Positions 23,439-32,745 of a stretch of DNA of 64,000 nucleotides are shown here, piece after piece. A program made the position numbers and the translations under genes. The stretch's first letter is position 1; the number at the start of each line of letters is the position of its first letter. The notes beneath the pieces are model-generated. The model was given only the letters and a program-made list of their open reading frames with translations. It was not told where the DNA came from and did not search any database. Location of the stretch: positions 84,929 through 148,928 of the forward strand of contig CAJQUW010014377.1 in the NCBI GenBank assembly GCA_907163375.1, read 5' to 3'. Source of the stretch: Prostheceraeus crozeri (Eukaryota > Platyhelminthes > Polycladida > Euryleptidae).

Positions 23439-25167
23439 CATGGTGAGATCAAAAATGATTTAGACTCGACCAGAAGGAATAATGCTACGACTTAGATATT
23501 TCACATTGGATGACTAATGGGTATGTAGGTAACAAATATCGTATTGATGACTTTCATTGATATTTTTTCTTTAGTATTTTTATCGATTTTAAATATTTAG
23601 CATTTTTCAGCATTTTGCTTGATTTTTTCCATACATTTCTTTTCTTGAAAGTATTTTGACCGATATATTTACTTCGAACATGACTTGCATAAGCTTCAAT
23701 AGGGTCTGAGTTGCATTCATCAACGTATTCAGTTGTTTTGATTGTTATAACAATCACGAGCGATACCGAGTGTGAGTTGTGTTCAAAGGTCAGTCGCATT
23801 CCACGGAAAGACAAGATTTGCATTCATTTCAAGACAATGCTTCCGGCGGTTGAGTATCGAAGTGTTATTCGGTTTCTTTTTCTCTGTCATTACGATAACC
23901 AATCCATAATATCCGAACTTTCTGCTGCATATGGTGATGAGGCACCATGTAGAGCCACCGTCTATAACTGGATCAAGGAATTTCAATATGGAAGGCTGGA
24001 TGTAACGGATCGCAAGTCCACAGGAAGACCTATTGAGATCGGGGATGACCACCAAGACAAGTTGAAGAGGATTGTGTATGAAGATCGGCGAATCGCTAAG
24101 AAAGAGCTTGCAGAAAAACTGAACGTGTCTTTCGGTAGCGTTGTAAATCTTCTTTCCGAAATGGGCATCAGGAAACTGTGTTCAAGATTTGTTCCATACT
24201 TTCTAACTTCTGAGATGTGCGACCGTCGCCTTCAGTGCTGCAATCAATTGATCGATCATCAGAGTTTGGGTGATGCCTTCCTAAGCAACATCATTACGGA
24301 GGACGAGACACCGTTATCACTGTACTTGCCTGAGGATCGACGGTCTTCCAATGAATTCAAACTTCCTGGTGAGTCAGCAACTCGGAAACTGCGCATTGGG
24401 ACCAACCATCGAAGATGCTTGATGCTGACACTCTTCTGGAACAGCTGCGGCATTGTTCATATGGATTTCGCCGACCGACATCAGCGACTGAATGCCGAGT
24501 ACTACTGTGAGCAACTTCGAAAACCCCGCAACCAGAATCTTTATCTACTACACGACAACGCGCCCATCCATGCTGCAGCGACCACTACAACTGCAATTGA
24601 AGACTCAGACTTTCATGTGCTTCCTCATCCCCCATACAGCCCCGACTTAGCTCCAAGTGACTATTACTTATTCCGCTGTCTAAAGCATCATCTCAGGGGA
24701 GAGCGTTTTGTTAATAGTGAGGATGTGAAAGATGCTGTGATGGAATTTTTCAATTCCAGAAGTCGAGACTTTTTCCACGAGGCTTTTCGAGAACTTCCTA
24801 AAAGGTGGAGCAAGTGTGTAGAGAATGAGAGGGGTTACATTGAGAAGAAATGACATGTATTTACTTTTGAAATAAACATTTTGTGGATTAGAAGTGTACT
24901 TTTGAAATTAACATTCTGTGGATTAGCTGTTGTACTTCTGTGGCATGTATTCAGAGGGAAGTTAAGGAAATATATGGAAAAATCAACTAAAATGCTGAAA
25001 AATACTAAATATTTAAAATCGATAAAAATACTAAAGAAAAAAATATCAATGAAAGTTATCAATACGATATTTGTTACCTATATACTCATTAGTCATCCAG
25101 TGTGAAATATCTAAGTCGTAGCATTATTCCTTCTGGTCGAGTCTAAATCATTTTTGATCTCACCACG
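23439..25167 (+). mobile_element. mariner element with unusually long inverted repeats
   Basis: The ends C(A/G)TGGTGAGATCAAAAATG are inverted copies, and similarity continues for about 205 bp on each side (to about 23645, and from about 24960), nearly identical. A TA follows the right end (25168-25169). The left flank has GA where TA is expected, probably a point change. The interior encodes one intact mariner transposase. Typical mariner TIRs are about 30 bp, so these are exceptional. Confidence 0.88.
23837..24853 (+). CDS. mariner transposase (DD34D), intact frame
   Basis: A 338-residue frame from ATG 23837 (MLPAVEYRSVIRFLFL) to TGA at 24853 is close to the 340-350 residues usual for mariners. 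It begins with an HTH_48-type DNA-binding region (CRATVYNWIKEFQYGR ... STGRP) and a second HTH (IAKKELAEKLNVSFGSV). The catalytic triad is ITEDET, LLHDNAPIH and YSPDLAPSDYYLF, with 34 residues between the second and third Asp. The usual WVPHEL linker motif is changed to FVPYFL. The protein would cut and paste its own element at TA sites. There is no stop or frameshift, so the copy may be young or its protein functional. An AATAAA lies just after the stop, near 24871. It lies inside an RBBP6-like intron in the same orientation as the gene. Confidence 0.9.
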   Translation: MLPAVEYRSVIRFLFLCHYDNQSIISELSAAYGDEAPCRATVYNWIKEFQYGRLDVTDRKSTGRPIEIGDDHQDKLKRIVYEDRRIAKKELAEKLNVSFGSVVNLLSEMGIRKLCSRFVPYFLTSEMCDRRLQCCNQLIDHQSLGDAFLSNIITEDETPLSLYLPEDRRSSNEFKLPGESATRKLRIGTNHRRCLMLTLFWNSCGIVHMDFADRHQRLNAEYYCEQLRKPRNQNLYLLHDNAPIHAAATTTTAIEDSDFHVLPHPPYSPDLAPSDYYLFRCLKHHLRGERFVNSEDVKDAVMEFFNSRSRDFFHEAFRELPKRWSKCVENERGYIEKK

Positions 25168-25408
25168 TATTTGATGCATCAAAGTCATGTGGAAAAACAA
25201 TGTGTTGTCTCTAGAACAGTAAGTTGCCATGCACAGTTTTTATATTCCTTGTGGTGTACCTTTCAATGTACGAGTATCACTATGCATTTAGGTCTCAGAA
25301 ATACCCAAGATTGGCAAGGAGATATATGATTTTCTCAGAGATTTCATAAATAGCCCAGTAGCTATTACTTATTTCTAATTTACTAAATGAGCTTCGTGCA
25401 CCTTTTAG

Positions 25409-25957
25409 ATTGGAGGATCTACCAGAGCCACTCGAGAAAAGAAGAAAGAAGAAAGAGAGAAAACATGCAAAAAATCCTTCAACGACTGATGAATTAGAAA
25501 GCACCATGGATGTACTAAAGAATGAAAACATAAAATCCAAGAGCAGAAAAGAAGGGCTCCAAAAGCCAGTCCATCATGCGAAAGAAATATCCCCAGTTCC
25601 AACTGACCACGACCATGAAGAGAAAGCTTCAAAAAGGTCTAAAAAGGAAAAGAAGAAAAAAGAAAAGAAGCACAAAAAGGAAAAGAAGAAGAAAGAGAAG
25701 AAAAAGAAGAAACATGATGAAAGAGAAAGGCGTTCACAATCATCATCCCCTCAACCATCTTCGAAGAAATATCGGCGTCCTGATCACTTGGTCGAAAGTG
25801 AAGATATAACCTCGGAATTGTGCTCCCCCTCACACCTTATTCCCTCTCCATCCAAGTGGGAACTTGAATTAGACGACAATGCTGATGAATTTGAAGAAGA
25901 ATTGAGACAAGAAAACTTGAGGCGGAGAAAAGTCGTTTCCCTTGTTTCCACAGTGAG
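25409..25957 (+). CDS. RBBP6: RBBP6-like gene, Lys-rich C-terminal exon
   Basis: The acceptor CACCTTTTAG ends at 25408. The first base completes the Arg codon left open at 20028, and then LEDLPEPLEKRRKKKERKHA follows. The middle is a poly-Lys/Glu block (KKEKKKKEKKHKKEKKKKEK) resembling the basic C-terminal region and nuclear-localisation tracts of RBBP6. The end is acidic (ELELDDNADEFEEELRQE) and then basic (RRRKVV). A donor GTAGGT occurs at 25958; if it is not used, the frame stops at TAG 25959-25961 and this is the last exon. No later exon of the gene could be recognised, and no clear polyadenylation signal follows before the LINE at 26.15 kb, so I leave the end open. Confidence 0.78.
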
Positions 25958-26330
25958 GTAGGTTCTTTGAATATAAATGCATGTGCTGAGTACTTCAAAT
26001 GAAGGATAATTTGAATCAAAAACAACTGCTTCAGAGAGGTTACTCATGAATATAATCCGCGGATTTTGTTCGAGGGTGGGTTGAAATTTTCTAGTTAATG
26101 ATTCTATAATGTATTGATTTTAAGCGATTAAATGCGGCACAGTGTACATTGAGAGAGAGAGAGAGAGGCGTTTATTTTCATAATTAAAAATCAGACTTGA
26201 CAATATAGATCAAACTTGACAATTTACACATCAATCACACCAATAACATCTCATACATATCAAGTAAAGTGTGAGTAACTTGTTGTAAGTAAGCAAAAAG
26301 AAAAAAAAGAAAGAAAAATAATAGGAAAAC

Positions 26331-28871
26331 TCATGAGCGACGGTTGCATAGCGATGTTGACCACGGCAGGAAAGAACTTGAGCGCTTTGAAGTTCTGCAA
26401 AGAGGCATTCGCAATTTATTGCTATATCTCAACCGATCCGGCACAATTTCATGCAGTGGATGGTTATGGGCACTTTCACACTTGAGGAGGAATTTCGTGG
26501 CAGCATCTTCAAATTTGCTTCTCAGTTGGGGGAAGCCATTGCATTCACAATCTGAGCCACATATTGTGCGGTGCGCTTTCCTCTGAAATTTCTCTAACTT
26601 CAACATATTTTTCTCTGATAACCTTCCATACACAGGGGACGCGTACATGAACAGTGATGTAATCAAAGCATGATAGATTTCAATAACTTTATCCACCGGC
26701 ATTATTTTCTTCAAGACGCGAATAACATGCATGCGCTGAGAGGACTTTTTCAAAATACCAGATACTTGTTCATCCCAGGATAAAGTATCATTGAAGATGA
26801 AACCCAGTACACGAACGGAAGCCACCAACTGAAAATCATGGACATGTGCCATTGGTGGGAGACAGATTGCATGCTTCCTCAATACCATCTGGCTTGACTT
26901 TATCGAATTGACTTTCAAACCTGTTTTTGCCACACACTGAAGAACATGAGGAACCGAGGAGTCGACACTGCCAACTGAGTGAACGGCATCAATAACTGTA
27001 ACGTCATCGGCATACATCACGATGTCTACACCCCTCAATTGCTTCAATGCAATACCGATGAAGGCTCCGAACAGATACGGACCTAAAACTGATCCTTGGG
27101 GTATTCCAGAAATGGAGTTGAAGCTTGGCCCAAAGCAACCATTCACTGTTACGCAATTTTGACGGTCACTCAGGTAAGATGATAGCCAGGAAACAAAGCC
27201 AGGTTCCATGTTTGAGTCGAGGAAATAATTTATCATACGATTATGAGGCAGCTGATCAAAGGCTTTTCTCAGATCAATACAGGTTACACGCACGCCTGCA
27301 ACGTCAGAGTCATCCATGTACATAGACACCAAATCAGCGATTTTGACTAGCGCACTTGTTGTAGACCCGTTCGGTCTAAACGCGTATTGCTGATTTCCAT
27401 AGCAATTTATCAAACAATCCTTTACACGAGATAGAACTAGTCTCTCAAATACTTTGGATAAGTGCGATAAAATTGAAATGGGTCGGAATTCTGAAATCTC
27501 TGGCTGTGACGTCTTAGGTAGTGGACATACATTCGCCATTTTGAATTTCTTTGGAAATAGCTCCTTGCGGATTGACTGGTTGAACAGAAATGCCAGGGGA
27601 GCACAGAGCCAAGGGGCACCAAGTTTCAAAATACGAGGAGGGACATCATCAGGACCGACAGCTTTCGAGGCGTTCAGGGCCATTAACTCTCTGTACACAT
27701 CGACATCTGTAAAATTCATGTTCCATTGGGATGGCGACGAGGTATGAGTCTGAAGGCTATCGTCCTCTGGATTAAAGTTGCCAACAAACTCCTCTGTAAC
27801 GGAATCAAGGAATCGATAAACTCCACCAACTTGGCTTATCAAAGAGTCAATAATTGAAATTCTCGTTTTGCCGCGGATCTCATTGACTACAGACCAACAA
27901 TCCTTGGGACTTGAGGAGTTTTTCAGTGCCCATGTGCGTTTAGCCTTCACAATTACGGTTTTGACCTTTTCCTTAAAGTGATGATACAAGGGCCAGTTTT
28001 TGCATCTGAAAGCCTCCCAGCGAGAATTTATTAGTTTCTTCAACAAAGGTGACATCCATGGTTTGTCAGTAGTAGTTAACATCACATACTCACACGGGAC
28101 TGTAGTTATTGCAGGTGAAAAACAATCATAAAAGATTGACGTCATTTTGTCGATATCATTTTCTTCGTCATACATGGATTGAAAATTTGCCTCAGATAAC
28201 TTCTTGACAAAAGCTTCGAGATTAGATTTTCGGTAATCCCATAATTTAACCAAGCGCTTTTGATTCACTGTAATGTCACTGGTTGGATTCAAAATTAGGC
28301 AATTGTGGTCTGAATTAGCCAGTGGTGGACCGATGCAGGCAGCATGGTTGTAAAAGTCACGAAGTTCAGAATCCAGTAAAATAAAATCCAAAGTGGAATT
28401 CAGTCTTGTCGCTGATTGAACACAATTATGAAGGTCAAAATTCTCTTGAAAGAATCTAACATCAAAATTGTTCAAATCACCACATACAATGAAGTTAGCA
28501 TGCACATCAGTGTTCAAAATGTGGTTTAGCTCAATGTCAAAGAAATCCGAAATCTCGGAGTGACTTGAACGACATAGATTAGGCGGTATATAGACAAGAA
28601 AAAGATAAATTCGAGAAATCTTAAATGAAATCACTTCAATGAAGGGGGGCTTTTCTGAGACAAAGGATGTCAATAAAGGACATAGCATCCTTCGAATCCA
28701 AGCACATACTCCTCCTCCAACTCGGTTTAATCGATCATCCCGCAACAACATGTAGTCATTTATGGACAACAGTGACGAATCGACAGAGGAGTTCAACCCA
28801 GATTCAGTAATAAGCACCACATCAGATTGGAGAGTCGACACAACAACCAATAATTCATCGAATTTAGGCAA
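26331..28871 (-). CDS. LINE ORF2: endonuclease and reverse transcriptase
   Basis: About 850 codons are open without a break. The N-terminus is an apurinic-type endonuclease (VVLITESGLNSSV, GGGVCAWIRR, FIVCGDLNNF, TLDFILLDSEL, NSDHNCLIL). The reverse transcriptase follows, with FRPISILSHLSKVFERLV, QYAFRPNGST, motif A VTCIDLRKAFDQLP, motif B GIPQGSVLGPYLFG and motif C VMYADDVTV. The tail FMYASPVYGRL...LEKFQRKAHRTICG is usual for Jockey-superfamily LINEs. It performs target-primed reverse transcription of the element RNA. The frame remains open upstream to about 28970, overlapping the end of ORF1 in the -1 register, and no ATG precedes the endonuclease domain, so the true start is unclear; the given start is a TTG near the first conserved block. 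Confidence 0.88.
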   Translation of the reverse strand: MPKFDELLVVVSTLQSDVVLITESGLNSSVDSSLLSINDYMLLRDDRLNRVGGGVCAWIRRMLCPLLTSFVSEKPPFIEVISFKISRIYLFLVYIPPNLCRSSHSEISDFFDIELNHILNTDVHANFIVCGDLNNFDVRFFQENFDLHNCVQSATRLNSTLDFILLDSELRDFYNHAACIGPPLANSDHNCLILNPTSDITVNQKRLVKLWDYRKSNLEAFVKKLSEANFQSMYDEENDIDKMTSIFYDCFSPAITTVPCEYVMLTTTDKPWMSPLLKKLINSRWEAFRCKNWPLYHHFKEKVKTVIVKAKRTWALKNSSSPKDCWSVVNEIRGKTRISIIDSLISQVGGVYRFLDSVTEEFVGNFNPEDDSLQTHTSSPSQWNMNFTDVDVYRELMALNASKAVGPDDVPPRILKLGAPWLCAPLAFLFNQSIRKELFPKKFKMANVCPLPKTSQPEISEFRPISILSHLSKVFERLVLSRVKDCLINCYGNQQYAFRPNGSTTSALVKIADLVSMYMDDSDVAGVRVTCIDLRKAFDQLPHNRMINYFLDSNMEPGFVSWLSSYLSDRQNCVTVNGCFGPSFNSISGIPQGSVLGPYLFGAFIGIALKQLRGVDIVMYADDVTVIDAVHSVGSVDSSVPHVLQCVAKTGLKVNSIKSSQMVLRKHAICLPPMAHVHDFQLVASVRVLGFIFNDTLSWDEQVSGILKKSSQRMHVIRVLKKIMPVDKVIEIYHALITSLFMYASPVYGRLSEKNMLKLEKFQRKAHRTICGSDCECNGFPQLRSKFEDAATKFLLKCESAHNHPLHEIVPDRLRYSNKLRMPLCRTSKRSSSFLPWSTSLCNRRS

Positions 28872-28927
28872 AATCGATCTGGCGTTTGCAAGGAATAACT
28901 TGGGGTAGGCTGATCCCTGTAAAACAT

Positions 28928-29725
28928 TTACCGAAAATTCTGAGTACGAGGCACATTCTTTACGCTATCTCTTGAAATGACTTTGCCACGATAAATGACC
29001 AAATTTGATTCGCCACTTTCCGTTCTACGCTTCAATTCTTCCCGGAGTTCTTTTGCTTGAGCTTGCTGCAGCTTTGTTAGGTCATGATTAACGTAAACGC
29101 GTTTGTAATCAATGGAATTTCGTAGTGATTTTGCTTTCTTCAATATGTTCATTTTCTGATCGTAGTTTGCCAAAGTAACTCTAATGGGTCGTTTCTTGTC
29201 TTGCTTCTGCATACCCAATCTCTTGAAGGATTCAACATCGATTTCACTGTCATCTGCCACATATTTAAGGATTTCTTCAACACTAAGTTTGTCTTTTTCA
29301 GTACGATCGTCTACAGTTCCGCTTGTTTCCTCCTCTACGCCGTAGAGGATCAAATTGTTTCTTTTGTACATACGTTGCTCGAACTCATGATGAATTTCGT
29401 TCACGTCAAACATCTTTTTATGCAGATCAATGATTTGTGTTTCTACATTTTGAAGTTTTTTGCTCAATTCCTTCAACTTGGCGTCTTGTTCTAGCTGAAG
29501 GACTTCCTTCAGTTCATATACTGCAGTAAAAATCATCTGTTTCAAATTCTGATTGCTAATGTCATTAACTTCTGCATGATCTGCTAAAGAGACTGATGCT
29601 TGCCCCTCATCACCATGCGAGCCAATGGCATCCCGCAAAGCATCCATCAACTGTTTTTTTGAAAGTTTACTGAGTTGTCCACTAGACATTTTGCGTACTT
29701 TATCGAAAGAAACAGTATCAGACAT
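28928..29725 (-). CDS. LINE ORF1: coiled-coil RNA-binding protein
   Basis: A 265-residue protein starts MSDTVSFDKVRKM. A Lys/Glu-rich coiled coil lies in the middle (LKEVLQLEQDAKLKELSKKL...). An RRM-like fold typical of LINE ORF1 follows (RNNLILYGVEEE, then VESFKRLGMQ and RPIRVTLANYDQKMNIL), with a final basic domain (KRVYVNHDLTKLQQAQAKEL). Such proteins coat element RNA as trimers. The stop TAA at 28928-28930 overlaps the open frame of ORF2. No stop or shift interrupts it. Confidence 0.82.
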   Translation of the reverse strand: MSDTVSFDKVRKMSSGQLSKLSKKQLMDALRDAIGSHGDEGQASVSLADHAEVNDISNQNLKQMIFTAVYELKEVLQLEQDAKLKELSKKLQNVETQIIDLHKKMFDVNEIHHEFEQRMYKRNNLILYGVEEETSGTVDDRTEKDKLSVEEILKYVADDSEIDVESFKRLGMQKQDKKRPIRVTLANYDQKMNILKKAKSLRNSIDYKRVYVNHDLTKLQQAQAKELREELKRRTESGESNLVIYRGKVISRDSVKNVPRTQNFR

Positions 29726-31494
29726 GTCCTTGTAACTGAGATGACGTAAATTAGCACGTGATCAAAAGTCGATATTCTTTGACCACACAGCGTAGGAGGG
29801 TCTTAGATGTCGAGCTTCTGAACAGTTGATTGCTATGCCGCTGACAATACCAGCAGGACTACAAGCATGCAGCAACAGGCTTCCGGCGGATAGACAGTGT
29901 CTATGCGTAGAACGACGAAGACACAGCGTGCTATTTTTAGACACAGCGACGATGGTAAATCCACTGAATGAGTGACCGAAGCGTCGAATGTGAGAGATAT
30001 TCACTGCCAATGAACATGTACAGATTATATCGATGATAGTAGACGTAGGACCGCAATTCGAAATCAAACAAGTTGATCAAAAGATAGAGGGGACAAGAAC
30101 GCGTCGAATGATACTTGAATCACCACAGAAAGATGCCAAAGAACCACCTTCTCATTGAATTTCACCAATTGCACAATTGATACCAGAAGACACAACCTTC
30201 GCGACCACCGATGCTTAATTTACATTGATTTTACATTGATTTAAATTGATGATAAAGTGGAATACAAAAGGGACGAAATAAAAAAATCACAAGATTACGA
30301 GTATGGCGACAAACTCAAGACGCAGGAATGTGAGAAAAATGAGGAAAACCTTGAATGTGGGCATCAAACTTTGAACGATGGACGAAAGATTTTTTCGATG
30401 CTTACTAATCATACCTCATGCGTTTCGATTCTTTAAAAGTTTTGAAGCTTCATTGTGTTTGCAAATAGGAGCGTCTATTAATTATTACATGCGCGCTATC
30501 TTTGGCGACTTGTAAGTAGTTTGTTAAAGAGTAGTATTTGATGAATACCGTCGAAATTTTGATATGCTAATTGCATGTCTCAAATTTGCCGGGGCATGGT
30601 TGCATCTTTGAATATGGAGTTGTCCCGATCTTAAGAGATGTGAACTAGGCCTGCTGATGATTCCTAATTGGATGAAATGGCGACTACTAGTTAGGTGTGC
30701 TCCCATTTTTCAGCTGAGGATGCAACCATATTTTAATTTTATGCTACATATCTTGATTAAGCATTAATTATTTAATTATTCTATTTAAAATATACGAAAA
30801 TGTATCGTGTTTTTTCACAAACTAAGTAATCTCTCTAAGTAACTTTGACATCTAAGCACTACGAACATTTTCAAACGAGGTGTTGACATCATTTTCAACT
30901 CAGCAGTAGGAAGATAATGAGTTCTTGGGTCATTCAGCGATTTTGTGAGCATTGTTCCAAGACATTAGCATGCCATCACTGACGCTCTGATTTACATGCA
31001 TTGTAAATAGACAAAAAAATTAGATATGAAAAATATGCATTCAGATAGGATTACTTCACACACTAGCGACGACACCAGCAATTTCTACGTGGTGAAGTAT
31101 TTTTTCGATTTCAAATAAAAATTATAGCCTTAATGTATTACATGTATATTATATTATTATTATGTTATCGCATTGTCATCGAGAGCCAGAAATCGATTTT
31201 TTAAAGAAAGTTGATATTTCCTGCAAGAAATATTCAAAAAAAATTCAGAAGCGATGCCCCTTCAAATGTGATGTTTGAGGCTCTTGTTGCCTTGATCCTC
31301 TGACCATGGCGTCTGATTGGAGACTGAAGTTCACCTTACTGAATCTTGCGTTGGAGGACATGGTAGCACGAAAATAGATGTGTCGATTGGAACCTGATCG
31401 CTGATTGCAAGCGATCAATCAACCATTTCGTATCTTAGCCTGCTTAACGCAGAATCCAACCGACCAGATGATTCCTTGTTTGCGGGAGAATCTG

Positions 31495-31614
31495 TCAAAT
31501 TCGGAATTATTGAGCTTTGCTCTTATTGTTCTCTGCCTGAGTCACGGCCAGCCTGCAGCTGAACGAAGGTTCTCGATAATCTCGATGAAAGGAAACTATT
31601 GTATTATTCTTTAA
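31495..31614 (+). pseudogene. Possible hAT transposase C-terminal remnant
   Basis: A short open stretch reads ELLSFALIVLCLSHGQPAAE and then RRFSII. LSHG(Q/N)..(V)ERGFS is characteristic of the C-terminal dimerisation region of the animal hAT group to which 11072-13265 also seems to belong. No ends or further domains are seen. It could be a fossil fragment or chance. Confidence 0.35.
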
Positions 31615-32652
31615 TGATGGCAACAAGCCTTAAATATATACAGCTAAAGGCGAGAAAATGTCGGACATATAAATGCGCAAGCAAAAATACGATTAAAAGC
31701 ACAAATGAATATCACTTGAGCCAGTTAGAAATGCTCATATTCGCGCATGTTTTGGATGATATTGAAGGGAATATCTGAGATAGGAACATCAATGTTCTTA
31801 TTCCGATAAAATCCTCTCAGAGATATTCCTACACTATGCATCATAGTGAAACATTTTTGTGCGAATTTTCCCCATTATGTCCGAATAGTTTTCACTATAT
31901 CTTTGTGAACGCAAATTCGCAAGTTTTTTATGGAATCTTCGAGCTGTCGCAGCTGCGCCACCAGCAGAAGTAAAATTTAGAGGAGAAAAATATTTCTTTT
32001 CAATGACTATTATTCGTTCTTCATAGATACGCTTCTTTTTCGTTTCGTTCGTATAGTTGTTCTACTGTTTCATTTGCTTTTGATGGCGAAAATGGATTTG
32101 TGACATAACATCAAAAAGCTCTTCTCCATGGTCCCCCCATACATGATGATTTCGGTACCAAGCCGAAACACAAAATAGGCATACAACATTGACGAGAATG
32201 GAAGTTCGTAATTTCATCCAACTTTCTGCTTCTCGATCTTCAGAAAACTCGCAGTTTTTAGTCTAAATACTGTATCATCCTAATTTACATTCCTTCATGA
32301 CCCAACGACAGTTCTTGGGAACCTATTTATCTATTTAAGGCTCAATGCCATTTTTTCTATGTTTCAATTTGGGTTCAATTGGGGAGATCCACATAGGAAG
32401 GGCCATGGCCAACTGAAATCACGGCAAGGAATAGCGTGGAAGAAAGGAATAAGCCTCTAAAGAAACGGGCCAATCATGCCACTGGAGAAAGTTACAGTAT
32501 GAAAAACTGCTAGGTTCCATTACACTGCTACCAATTCAAAAAGATGTCTGAAATGATATAGACGTCGAATTAACTTCTTGATTCAACATTATTTGCCTTC
32601 CGGCATTTTTCCTGAATCATTCATGTCCATGATGTGCGATGGGCATGTAGCC

Positions 32653-32745
32653 AGACGTCAACTGAGTTGTGATAAATGAAAATGAATGATTGATTTATGC
32701 ATTTTACGAATGTTTTTTCAGAAATCTGTTTAATAGAATATGTTT
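32653..32745 (+). repeat. Dispersed repeat, copy 1
   Basis: GACGTC near 32654, then ATGATTGATTTAT, GAATGTTTTT and TTTAATAGAAT, recur with moderate divergence at 35848-35945. It is probably a fragment of an unnamed element. Confidence 0.5.

Larger units (their letters stand above)
26152..29725 (-). mobile_element. Near-complete CR1/L2-type LINE with two ORFs
   Basis: On the minus strand ORF1 (29725-28928) is followed by ORF2 (about 28970-26331), a 3' UTR with AATAAA (near 26172) and a (CT)n tail at 26152-26168. Both ORFs are uninterrupted. The 5' UTR probably extends right of 29725, but I could not find its end. It sits 190 bp beyond the last recognised RBBP6-like exon, antisense to it. Confidence 0.85.
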
